Origin: G041200185 sp041200185
GTDB taxonomy: Bacteria > Pseudomonadota > Alphaproteobacteria > BNTO01
Assembly (NCBI GenBank): GCA_041200185.1
Contig: CP165730.1
Span: 248,001-312,000 of the forward strand
Length of the DNA stretch: 64,000 bases
Direction: 5' to 3'
Under the pieces are notes generated by a model. That model saw only the letters and a list, made by a program, of their open reading frames with translations. It was not told the origin of the DNA and ran no database searches. Position 1 is the stretch's first letter. Each line of letters starts with the position of its first letter. Below are positions 26,770 through 35,430 of the stretch, piece after piece. The position numbers and the translations under genes are program-made.

Positions 26770-28143
26770 ATGGGGTCGGATCGATTGGATCATAACATCG
26801 TTCCTCAAATCCAGTGGCATGATGGCATGGCGCTTTTGCCGCAGCATTTTCAGCAGATGGAGCTGAGGTGGAGTCAGGTCCTAGCTCATCATATTCACTT
26901 GGCCTCAACGAATCACTGGGGAGTTCAGAGTTTGGTATTTGACGAAGTAACACTCCCTGATGGTTTGCTGCGCTTGCTGGAGGCGGAGCTTGTGATGCCA
27001 GATGGCCTCATTTTTTATTATTCAGCAAAGGAGGAGAATTCGCCGTCCGTAGAGATAGATCTTTCAGCGCATAAACCTTTATCTAGTCGGGAAGAGATAG
27101 CTATTCAAATTGCACTTCCTGCGCGTTTGGAAGGGATTTCTCCTTTGCGCGCAGCTTCTCCTCGATTTCGTCCGCTTGAAGGAGTTACGGCAACAGATGA
27201 CAACACGGATGACAACCCTATAGAAATTCCGCGCTTAGTGCCGTGTTTTCAGTTGACAGTTGGACAGCATCTGCCGCCTCATCACGTGGGTTTTCCATTG
27301 GCAAAGATTTACTTTGTGGACGGAGCTTTTAAACGCGGTGACTATACTCCTCCCTGTTTTTTCATTGAAGAGACATCACACCTTTGGACAAAATGCCGAA
27401 CAACAACGCGACTTGTCCGCGAAAAGGCGCTTGCCTTAAGCGAAAAGTGGCAGAACCAAATGGGAACCTCATTGCTGAGAGAAACGGCTGAGATGCTTAA
27501 ACCGCTTGTAACAGTGTTGCCTCCTCTTGAGGCCTTGATCGGCAGTCAGCACGTTGGTCCCTTTGAGCTGTATCAAACGTTTTTGGATGCTGCAGGGGTG
27601 ATTGCTCAATTGGATCTTGCTAACGTACCTCCGAGGTTTCAGCGTTATGATCATAATGACATTGATGCTTGTTTGTTGCCAGTTTTGGCCTATATCGAGC
27701 AGAGCCTTGAACGGCTTTCAACGGAGTACGCTATTTTCCCGTTTAAGAAAAACGACAAGTTCTTCTCCTTCAAGCTTAACCCTTCATATTTTACAGCGAC
27801 AAAGGAATTGTTCGTAGGACTGCGAGCAAAACCAGGAATTCAAGCGCAACACATTGAAATGTGGATGAAAGATGCTGTTATCGCTTCGGACGAAGCCCTG
27901 CAGAAAGTTCAAACGAAAAGGATCACAGGGGCACCACGACAGCTGGTGGAAGGCGATAAACTTTATGAGATGTCTCCGCCAAGGGATGTCACCTTGTTTG
28001 TAGTGGAACTGGATCCACAATTTGTTTTTGCGAACCAGTATCTTCACATCTTTAATCCATCTGACACGGATTATGACCGTCCAGCGGATGTCATTTTGTA
28101 CGTCCGTAAGGATGGACGGCAGTCGTTTGATGAAGCTGCTTAG
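26770..28143 (+). CDS. tssK: Type VI secretion baseplate protein TssK
   Basis: 457 residues from the ATG at 26770 (GGAGACGG upstream); the frame is open 16 codons further. QWHDGMALLPQHFQQ near the start is the TssK signature, and PCFQLTVGQHLPPHHVGFPL and the shoulder/head regions follow the family. TssK links the T6SS baseplate to the membrane complex. It is followed 14 bases later by tssL, the usual order. No other tss genes are in the window, so the rest of the machine must be elsewhere, or the system is incomplete. Confidence 0.92.
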   Translation: MGSDRLDHNIVPQIQWHDGMALLPQHFQQMELRWSQVLAHHIHLASTNHWGVQSLVFDEVTLPDGLLRLLEAELVMPDGLIFYYSAKEENSPSVEIDLSAHKPLSSREEIAIQIALPARLEGISPLRAASPRFRPLEGVTATDDNTDDNPIEIPRLVPCFQLTVGQHLPPHHVGFPLAKIYFVDGAFKRGDYTPPCFFIEETSHLWTKCRTTTRLVREKALALSEKWQNQMGTSLLRETAEMLKPLVTVLPPLEALIGSQHVGPFELYQTFLDAAGVIAQLDLANVPPRFQRYDHNDIDACLLPVLAYIEQSLERLSTEYAIFPFKKNDKFFSFKLNPSYFTATKELFVGLRAKPGIQAQHIEMWMKDAVIASDEALQKVQTKRITGAPRQLVEGDKLYEMSPPRDVTLFVVELDPQFVFANQYLHIFNPSDTDYDRPADVILYVRKDGRQSFDEAA

Positions 28144-28157
28144 AGGAGGTAGAGAAA

Positions 28158-29105
28158 ATGAGCTACGACACTTCAGCTTCCTTAGATTTTTCACCACTCA
28201 ATTCAGCGGGACTGCTGGAGAGTTTTTTTAAGGATTTCTACTACGAATTACTAAGGTGCAAGGAGCTAGCCCTCAGAACAGTCGCCCTTGATGACCAGTT
28301 AAATCTTCAGGAAGAAAAAGTAAAAGATGGTGAAGAATCTTCAGTTGATGAGAAGTCTTCTGATGAATATTTGCAGGAAGGAAAAGTAGAAGAAGCGGCA
28401 AATAAAAACCAACATCCTCTTGAGGCCATGAAACGCCCACCCGTTCCTGTGCACGCTGTGAAGTCATTAGAAGAGATTCAAAATTCGCTGAAAAAAATTT
28501 GGATAGCGCAAACGAATAAAGTCGTTCACCTTCTCGATCAAACGGATTCTTTGCAGTTTAAGGATGCTCAGTACGCGATGGTGGCTCTGGCAGACGAGGT
28601 TTTTCTTAACCTTCCTTGGCATGGTCGAACACTGTGGGCTCAACAATTATTAGAAAGCCAGATTTTCCAATCGCAGTCTTCAGGGGCAACACTGTTCCAG
28701 AAAATTGACGAATTATTGTCTAAATATGACCCCGCTCGTCAGAGTTTAGCAACGGTTTACTTTCATGTTTTAGCGTTGGGTTTTAAAGGAAACTACACAG
28801 AATCCGAACATCAGAGTCTTTTAAAGAATTACGAAGCACGGTTATATGCGTTCATTTACGGTAAAAATCCGGCCTTAAATGATTACGGATTAGATAAGCT
28901 TATACCTGACTGCTATGCCTCTACGGTTCAATCCGAAGCTCAACCCGGTTTGCCAGATGTTCGTTTTTGGACCTCGGTTATTTTGGGAATATTGCTGTTC
29001 CTCTTCCTTATTTCTTACGTAATCTGGTACGACACAGCATCAGAGTTACACAAATCACTTAAAATGATTTTTGACCAGTTTCAGGTTTACCTGAATACGA
29101 GCTGA
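28158..29105 (+). CDS. tssL: Type VI secretion membrane-complex protein TssL (DotU/IcmH family)
   Basis: 315 residues, AGAGGAGG before the ATG. The DotU domain is visible: AQYAMVALADEVFLNLPW, LYAFIYG and a single C-terminal membrane segment (about residues 272-292, VILGILLFLFLISYVIWYD). There is no C-terminal OmpA-like peptidoglycan-binding extension. An acidic insert (about residues 50-85, EEKVKDGEESSVDEKSSDEY) is unusual. With TssK it should form the baseplate-membrane contact. tssM, often the next gene, is absent; the next 230 bases carry no recognised gene. Confidence 0.9.
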   Translation: MSYDTSASLDFSPLNSAGLLESFFKDFYYELLRCKELALRTVALDDQLNLQEEKVKDGEESSVDEKSSDEYLQEGKVEEAANKNQHPLEAMKRPPVPVHAVKSLEEIQNSLKKIWIAQTNKVVHLLDQTDSLQFKDAQYAMVALADEVFLNLPWHGRTLWAQQLLESQIFQSQSSGATLFQKIDELLSKYDPARQSLATVYFHVLALGFKGNYTESEHQSLLKNYEARLYAFIYGKNPALNDYGLDKLIPDCYASTVQSEAQPGLPDVRFWTSVILGILLFLFLISYVIWYDTASELHKSLKMIFDQFQVYLNTS

Positions 29106-29337
29106 TCTTTCCACAACCTCAGCGGCAACAGGGCACCAAGGCAAGGACTTCTTATCGAAGAACACATAGAAGATTGGGAGCTTTTGCTTTCTATCAGATC
29201 GTCAGTGTACTCTCCTGATACTCGCGCTGTTTGAAAATGTGCTCGGACTAGGCGTTTGAGCCCGCGAAAAGAGCGATCAAGTCGTTTCTTAAGGCCGGGA
29301 ACTTGAGGAGGGGTCACTCAAAAGCCCCGTAAGAGAC

Positions 29338-31455
29338 TCATTTTAGATCGACTTTTTCAACCCAAACTGTTGGACCTGTGGGGAGTGGATAAAATTGCTT
29401 AAGAAAGATATTACCTTTTGTAGAGATCTTTGCCTGGCCTTTAGCGGCATTCGAAAAGGTCATGAATAATTGACTGTTGAATAAATCGAGATGAACTGCG
29501 TCTGTCGATTTATTGAATTGAGTACAAAAGTATGCCCTATCATTAAGCGAGTATTCCACTCTTGTGCCACCATTTTCTTCAGCTAACAATTGACGCAGCC
29601 TACCTTCATCAAGATCGATAGAAGTTATGTTGTATCGAGGGAAACGTAGCCAATCGTTCTCTACAGCCTCGACCCTTTTTGCATTCTCGCTGTTCCACAA
29701 GATTTGTGCCAATGCAGAGGCTGATGCATGGATTTTGTCCTTAGCTTCTTGTTCTAGATTTCTTAGTCGAGTTAGTTCCTGATCGATTCCTTGATCTTCG
29801 TGCAATTGCTGTTGTTTTTGCAACTCCTGTTTTTTTAAATCCCTGGTTTCCTCCAATTCAAGTATTTTTTTTGATAATTCTAAAGATTTGACTTTCGTAC
29901 CTCCTCGTACGTTGGTTTGGTGAATTTGCTTCAACTTGTTGAAAAATGAAAGTTTGTTATCGATTCGCTCTAATTGCTGATTCATTTCTGCCAACTTGCT
30001 GGCCTCTAACTGGTTGTATGTCCACGGTCGAATCATGCAAGACGAAAGCCAGTAGAAACTACCGACATTTTTCCGAAAATTACCGGCTAGATTCAAAGTA
30101 ATCCCCATCAACACGCCGCTACTTTTTTTATGCTGGGGGCTTATTTCTATTTTTGTCTCTTTTTGTGTTGGTGAGTAAATAGCTTGAACATCAAAAAAAT
30201 CTGGTAATTCATTTAGTATTGATTCTGTACAAAATTTCTTGTCGAACAAAATCGTATCGAATTGCATTAAAAGTGCCCACAAATGGTTTGAGCACGAGGT
30301 TATAAAATCTGTTGTAAATTGACTATATTGTTGTTCATTCCACTCGAATAATTCAGTTAACTTCTCCTTAAGAGGCAATGCTTCGCTAACACCCCCATCA
30401 GCAACGATTTGCTTAGGACTCGGACAAACTGAGGTAAAAAACCATCTACCTCCTATTTTCTTAAAAATCAAATCACATGCATTCCAATCTTTATTAGTGC
30501 GGCCCATTACGGTTCCATTTGAATCTTCAGAACCTGTGGCTTTCTTACCGCCTTTATTAATCCAAAACAAACTACAAGCGGGTAGGTTCTCCCAATGATT
30601 GATAGTCCCCGCTTTCTGTAACAGTGACTTGTCACAAAAACAGCGGATGATACAAGTTTCGTCATCTTTGAAGGCGAACTTGTTGTCGATGGTATTCGAT
30701 GATTCATGAAACTTCAAACAGCTTAGTAGTTCCCCGTAGGCATCATCTATTTGCTTTTGTACGACGTCTGCGCAATAAGCCAATATGCGTTGACTTTCTT
30801 GCCATACATTATTTTTCTTCGTTCTCTTTTCAAGGTTGTTGAGACACGATTGAAAAATACTTCCGTTCAAAACAGGAAAAAGAATTCTAGGAACAAAGAG
30901 TGAATTAGCTACATGTGTCACGTTAGGATGTGCTTGTTTAGACTCTTCAGTCAACCAGCACCAGACATCTTGTTCGTAATCCGAAGAGATGTGCGCCATG
31001 ATTGATTCAAAGTGCTTTCCTACCATCTGAGGCTGTAGCTCAAAACGAGGAAGAATCTTGTCTCTTTGATGATAAAGGTCGTTTAATTGAGTTTCTATGT
31101 CGTCTAATTCTTTATTCAACTGTACGATAACTTCATTTCTATGCCTCTTACTTTCTATATCCAGAATATTTTTTTGAATATTTAATAAAGATTGTATTTT
31201 GTCTTTGCAACACTTAAACAATTCTTGTTGTTGAGGTATCAAAAGGTGATCGTAGTCCTGAAAATGCTGACAAGCATCCTTAAAAATCTGGAGTGTAGGT
31301 TGAGTCAAGGATATCGATAAACGGCTTTCAACCTCTTGCGGTGTTAAGGAGGCGTTTGTGGAAGCTGAGATGGAAGCTGACCCGATGAGACAAAGGGGTG
31401 CTAGTCGCATAGGAGAGGCTCCAACTCTCGTAAATAAGCTAAATAAACGTGGCAT
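29338..31455 (-). CDS. Large exported coiled-coil protein, unknown
   Basis: 705 residues from the ATG at 31455, chosen for the GGGAG five bases upstream; the frame is open seven codons further. A long signal peptide ends near SASISASTNAS. Coiled coils are seen at about residues 100-135 and 510-600 (many Leu/Gln/Glu/Lys heptads), separated by a folded middle with several Cys and a GGRWFFTSVCPSPKQ segment. The C-terminus looks strand-rich. No family recognised. It is the largest exported protein in the window and sits convergent to tssK-tssL; a link with the T6SS is only a guess. Confidence 0.75.
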   Translation of the reverse strand: MPRLFSLFTRVGASPMRLAPLCLIGSASISASTNASLTPQEVESRLSISLTQPTLQIFKDACQHFQDYDHLLIPQQQELFKCCKDKIQSLLNIQKNILDIESKRHRNEVIVQLNKELDDIETQLNDLYHQRDKILPRFELQPQMVGKHFESIMAHISSDYEQDVWCWLTEESKQAHPNVTHVANSLFVPRILFPVLNGSIFQSCLNNLEKRTKKNNVWQESQRILAYCADVVQKQIDDAYGELLSCLKFHESSNTIDNKFAFKDDETCIIRCFCDKSLLQKAGTINHWENLPACSLFWINKGGKKATGSEDSNGTVMGRTNKDWNACDLIFKKIGGRWFFTSVCPSPKQIVADGGVSEALPLKEKLTELFEWNEQQYSQFTTDFITSCSNHLWALLMQFDTILFDKKFCTESILNELPDFFDVQAIYSPTQKETKIEISPQHKKSSGVLMGITLNLAGNFRKNVGSFYWLSSCMIRPWTYNQLEASKLAEMNQQLERIDNKLSFFNKLKQIHQTNVRGGTKVKSLELSKKILELEETRDLKKQELQKQQQLHEDQGIDQELTRLRNLEQEAKDKIHASASALAQILWNSENAKRVEAVENDWLRFPRYNITSIDLDEGRLRQLLAEENGGTRVEYSLNDRAYFCTQFNKSTDAVHLDLFNSQLFMTFSNAAKGQAKISTKGNIFLKQFYPLPTGPTVWVEKVDLK

Positions 31456-31503
31456 TACAGCTCCCATTAGTAACAATTCTTACTAACTACATAAGGTTAC
31501 TAT

Positions 31504-32373
31504 TTATAAGTCTGCTCTGTCAATATAACTAAGTACAAGCAATCTAGGAATATGTTGAAGATCAAGTACTTTTCTCTCTAAAACCAAGCCATTGCTATTT
31601 GCGATACGTTGCACTTCTGGATCTTGCCCTAAACCAATTTCGACAAAAACACGGCTATGGTTGTGGAGATGCGCTGGTAGTTGCTCAAAGATGCAACGGT
31701 AAGCATTGTATCCGTCAGGCCCTCCGAATAACGCTGTAGGAGGATCATACAAGACTTCAGGGGGTAAAGGGGTACTGTCGGCAATGTACGGAGGGTTACA
31801 CACAACGATGTCGAATTTTCCATTTACGTTTTCTAACCAACAACTCTGAAGGAAAGTGATGCGTTTATCGAGATCCAAACCGTGTTTTGCGGACAAACCG
31901 GTAGTATTTTTCTTGGCAACGTTGAGAGCTCGCTCACTTATATCAACGGCTATTCCTCGGGCGTTAGGGTACTCTCCAAGGCAAGATAGAACGATGCATC
32001 CCGTTCCCGTTCCTAAATCTAGAAAGGAAAGATTCTCTCGGCGGTCTGGATACGCGCGTAAAATCTCATCGATAAATAGTTCGCTTTCGGGACGTGGATC
32101 TAAGGTGTCCTCCGTTGTGAGAAAAGTGTACTTCCAGAAATTTGCGCATTGCAAAATTTTCGTAAGAGGGCGATGCATTTCTCGTTGATGTACCCATCTA
32201 TCCAACTGGTCCATTTTGCTTGGAGGGAAAACCTTCTGCCCCGTCCAGATCTCCTCATAAGAACACTCAGCAAGACGAGCAGCCATAAGGCGGACTTCTC
32301 GCCACGGCTTATCCACACCCGCTTTCTTAAGTCTTTCAGCGAAGGGAGCTAGAACTATCTCAGAAGAAAGCAA
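31504..32373 (-). CDS. prmC: Peptide chain release factor N5-glutamine methyltransferase
   Basis: 289 residues. It methylates the GGQ glutamine of release factors. The SAM site FLDLGTGTGCIVLSCL and the catalytic NPPY (DIVVCNPPYIAD) are intact, and the N-terminal helical domain with RPLTKILQCANFW is present. The likely start is a TTG at 32373; no ATG fits better. It follows trcR by 15 bases on the same strand, an arrangement indicating an operon. Confidence 0.93.
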   Translation of the reverse strand: MLSSEIVLAPFAERLKKAGVDKPWREVRLMAARLAECSYEEIWTGQKVFPPSKMDQLDRWVHQREMHRPLTKILQCANFWKYTFLTTEDTLDPRPESELFIDEILRAYPDRRENLSFLDLGTGTGCIVLSCLGEYPNARGIAVDISERALNVAKKNTTGLSAKHGLDLDKRITFLQSCWLENVNGKFDIVVCNPPYIADSTPLPPEVLYDPPTALFGGPDGYNAYRCIFEQLPAHLHNHSRVFVEIGLGQDPEVQRIANSNGLVLERKVLDLQHIPRLLVLSYIDRADL

Positions 32374-32388
32374 CGAACGCTCTCAGAT

Positions 32389-32895
32389 CTAACTAGCTAA
32401 AAAACGGTCAAATTCTGCTTGAGAACAAAAACCCAGGGCTACCGGACTGTGAGGTTCCAACCCTGGTGATTGCTGGTGAGTTTTGTTCCTAATTGCTCGG
32501 ACAGTAAGCTTTGTGGTTCCCAAAAACTGACTAATTTGCGCATCTGTCAAATCGGGGTAATACTTTGTTAGCCAGAGAATGGCGCTTGGCTTGTCTTTCC
32601 TCTTCGCTAGTGGCGTGTATTTAGTACGCTTTGAGGGAATAAGAGAGTTAATGTCGACAGCGGGAAGAATTCGAAGGCGGGTAGATGGATCTTTTTCGCA
32701 ACGGTGGATTTCCTCCTTCGTAAGCTGAGATGAGGCGATAGGGTCAAAACCGGTCATACAGTCCTCTTCCCGGTCTGCGAACGACTCGACTTCCAGGACG
32801 TGCAGACCACAAAAGTCGGCAATCTGTTCAAACGTCAAACAAGTATTATCGATTAACCAAATGGCCGTAGCCTTCGGCATGAGCGGCAGGGTCAT
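32389..32895 (-). CDS. trcR: DUF1013 protein, TrcR-type cell-cycle regulator
   Basis: 168 residues from the ATG at 32895, giving the family start MTLPLMPKATAIWLIDN; the frame is open 14 codons further. LTFEQIADFCGLHVLEVESF, GFDPIASSQLTKEEIHRCE and the second helix-turn-helix-like part (DLTDAQISQFLGTTKLTVRA) fit DUF1013, a family confined to alphaproteobacteria whose Caulobacter member is called TrcR. It probably binds DNA or RNA polymerase. It leads an operon with prmC. GAGAGG is upstream. Confidence 0.85.
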   Translation of the reverse strand: MTLPLMPKATAIWLIDNTCLTFEQIADFCGLHVLEVESFADREEDCMTGFDPIASSQLTKEEIHRCEKDPSTRLRILPAVDINSLIPSKRTKYTPLAKRKDKPSAILWLTKYYPDLTDAQISQFLGTTKLTVRAIRNKTHQQSPGLEPHSPVALGFCSQAEFDRFLAS

Positions 32896-33022
32896 GCAGG
32901 CCTCTCTTTGTCTGGAGAACTCCCTTCTTTTTCTCATAGAGTGGCGGAGTTTTCAAGACTTGTGGCCCTTCAAGGGGTATGCCATAATCCTCCTTGTCGG
33001 GGTTGTGTTCCCGTGGTTGTGC

Positions 33023-33094
33023 GCCGCAATGGCTCAGTGGTAGAGCACGTCCTTGGTAAGGACGGGGTCGAAGGTCCGATTCCTTCTTGCGGCA
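33023..33094 (+). tRNA. tRNA-Thr (GGT anticodon)
   Basis: A full cloverleaf can be drawn: acceptor GCCGCAA/TTGCGGC with A as discriminator, D stem GCTC/GAGC, anticodon stem CGTCC/GGACG with loop TTGGTAA, T stem GAAGG/CCTTC. CCA is not encoded. 72 bases. Confidence 0.95.
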
Positions 33095-33161
33095 TGCTGT
33101 CTATGGCTGTTGTTGTGCGGACCTGATGAGCTTTGAGTCGTCGGATGAGCGCCTGGGAAGG

Positions 33162-33998
33162 TTAGGGAACTAGGTGCGCTGCGCGGGCGAGTCCAAGGAC
33201 GAAGCTGACAAAGAGAAGACTGTCAAATCGGTCAGATAGTCCACCGTGTCCTGGGATGCAATGTCCCATGTCTTTGACATTGAGATACCTTTTGACGGCG
33301 GATTCGAGAAGGTCACCGAGGTGAGCACAAGTGGCCGTTATGCCGACAAAGGCAACAACTTTAGCAGGGCTAAGTACATGAGGAACAGCGAGAAAAACAA
33401 TGCAGGTTCCAGTAAGGGTAGCAATGGCAATGCCCCCCCAAAAACCGACCCACGTCTTTCCAGGGCTTATCGTTGGTGCAAGTTTCCTTTTTCCCCATAT
33501 TTTGCCAATGAAAAAGGCCCCAGAATCTGCTAACCAGAGAATAACGATCATCCATAACGTGAAAAGCTCGCCAAGGGCGTTATAGAAAAAAACGATCGAA
33601 CTTAAAGAAAAATAAAGATAAAACGACCAACTCAGGAAGACACATCGTTGTCCCAGAGAAAACTGGGGGGATTTGATGCGACTCAACCAACACACGAGTG
33701 GTCGCAGTAGCAGAGCGATAACGAAAACGATGCTTCCGCTTTCAAGAGCCTCCGTGCGCATCATTTCCCAAAGAGCTACAGTTAATGTAATCCCTACGTA
33801 GGTGGCAGGGGGAGCTTTTGATGCTCTTGCCCACTCGTGAGCCAATCCGAAGCCGAGAACCAGCACGTAAAGACGAAAACCAAGGGGCGAGAGCACAGCG
33901 CCCACCGTCAGAAGGACAAGCACAAGGGCGCTCATCGAACGCTGACGCAAGGGCGAAGGCGGCTGAGAAAACTGTAAAGGCGTCGTATTAGGCAGCAT
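33162..33998 (-). CDS. cdsA: Phosphatidate cytidylyltransferase
   Basis: 278 residues from the ATG at 33998, which overlaps the end of uppS by 11 bases; the frame is open further upstream. It makes CDP-diacylglycerol from phosphatidate and CTP in the inner membrane. Six to eight hydrophobic segments are seen, and the C-terminal signature SAVKRYLNVKDMGHCIPGHGG with DRFDS is intact. The uppS-cdsA order is the usual one. With pgpA (43700) it supports phosphatidylglycerol synthesis. Confidence 0.95.
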   Translation of the reverse strand: MLPNTTPLQFSQPPSPLRQRSMSALVLVLLTVGAVLSPLGFRLYVLVLGFGLAHEWARASKAPPATYVGITLTVALWEMMRTEALESGSIVFVIALLLRPLVCWLSRIKSPQFSLGQRCVFLSWSFYLYFSLSSIVFFYNALGELFTLWMIVILWLADSGAFFIGKIWGKRKLAPTISPGKTWVGFWGGIAIATLTGTCIVFLAVPHVLSPAKVVAFVGITATCAHLGDLLESAVKRYLNVKDMGHCIPGHGGLSDRFDSLLFVSFVLGLARAAHLVP

Positions 33999-34710
33999 GC
34001 TCTGTCCGTTCTGCACCAAAGTTCCTGTGGCGCTTTTGATAGTCCTCCAAGATGGCGTCAAACCTCTCCACGGTTAAATCAGGCCATAATTCTGGAACAA
34101 AAGCAAGTTCTGAGTAGGCGAGATGCCACAGCAAAAAGCCACTCAGACGCATTTCACCCGAAGTGCGAATCAGCAAATCGGGGGAAGGAATGCCTTCAAA
34201 GTCAAGGTAAGTTTCAAATTCACTCGCCGTTACAGGTGTACTCGACCCCGCCTGAAATCTTTCTTGAAGGAGAGCATTAACGGCATCGAGGATTTCTTCT
34301 TGTCCCGTATACCCCAGAGCCAAGGTCAGCGTGAGCCCTGTATTCGTCTGGGTATTTTCGACGAAGTTATTGAGTTCCTTTCGAAGGGCTAGCGGGAAAA
34401 GGGAGAGATCACCGATTAGCCGAAGTCTGACGTCGCGCAAAAGAGGATCTTCCCAAGAATGACGGAGCGTCTTGCTGATAAAGGTAAAAAATTCATTGCA
34501 CCAGCACGAGCTTCTGCGTCGGAGATTTTCCGCTGAAACGGCATAGGTTGTAATGAAAGGAATGCCAATATCTTGAGCTCGTGCGACGATAGCTTTGAGG
34601 GTCTGAACACCGGCCTTATATCCACCGACAGGAGACTGGCCTCGTGCCGTCGCCCACCGACAATTCCCGTCAGGGATGATGGCTACGTGATTTGGAAAAG
34701 GATTATCCAT
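33988..34710 (-). CDS. uppS: Undecaprenyl diphosphate synthase
   Basis: 240 residues from the ATG at 34710; a GTG eight codons earlier is possible and neither has a strong ribosome binding site. It builds the C55 lipid carrier for cell-wall synthesis. HVAIIPDGNCRWATARG contains the catalytic Asp, but the glycine of the nearly invariant DGNGRWA is replaced by Cys. YAVSAENLRR, PDLLIRTSGEMRLSGF and LLWHLAYSELAF follow the family. It overlaps cdsA and is likely co-transcribed with it. Confidence 0.94.
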   Translation of the reverse strand: MDNPFPNHVAIIPDGNCRWATARGQSPVGGYKAGVQTLKAIVARAQDIGIPFITTYAVSAENLRRRSSCWCNEFFTFISKTLRHSWEDPLLRDVRLRLIGDLSLFPLALRKELNNFVENTQTNTGLTLTLALGYTGQEEILDAVNALLQERFQAGSSTPVTASEFETYLDFEGIPSPDLLIRTSGEMRLSGFLLWHLAYSELAFVPELWPDLTVERFDAILEDYQKRHRNFGAERTEHAA

Positions 34711-35430
34711 CAAAAGTCCGGATGCCCGCGACACCTGAGCAAGTAGAGCACCTTTTGGCTGTCATTGTCAATGAAGGAAGTGGGGGACTTACATCTAGTT
34801 CCTCTAGTCGCTCTTTCCAACAAGTGGAGAACAGATCCTTCTTCGTAAATGCTGATGAAAAATGCAGGCATTCAAGTAAAATCTTGCCAACTTATAACGT
34901 ATGTAGAGATTTTCTTACAGACTTAGTCGAGTCCAAAAACATAGCGATTCGATTTCGAAGAATAGGATAACTTTGTACAATTTGTATTACTGAAATTTTG
35001 ATAAAATCTACAAAACGACTCTTGCCGCTCGCAAGCAAAAACAGGGGTTCTCGAGTCGAGAAAATCGGAAATGTGATCAAAGACTTTCCTGAGAACGAAT
35101 CTTCGTCGAACATGTATTTAGTTTTTTAAATAATGAAAAATTTTAGATAAAAATTGATCAAAATTTTAAAGACAGCAGATCACTAATTAAAAATATTTAA
35201 ATATGTCTTTATAATACCATCTTTATAACTATAAATTATTTATGAATTGCAAATTTGTGCAAAACTTCTTTATTGCTTTTGTTAATGAGTGCTTATTGTT
35301 TGCAATGAAGACGATGGGTAGGAGGATGTTACAAAGGAGATATTGCTAAACGGGCCGATGTTGGTGGTAAAGCCATGACGACGAAGATTTCTCGAGACAA
35401 GGGCTTATTTTTCTTCTACTCTGCGAAGAG
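34711..35430. other. Intergenic region between uppS and uvrB
   Basis: About 720 bases; frames at 34892-35113 (minus) and 34734-34970 (plus) lack ribosome binding sites. The part 35100-35300 is AT-rich. Nothing recognised. Confidence 0.35.

Noticed and set aside
29106..29337. Possible start of tssM after tssL
   Set aside because: Checked both strands; no Walker-type motif or membrane segments of TssM can be read.
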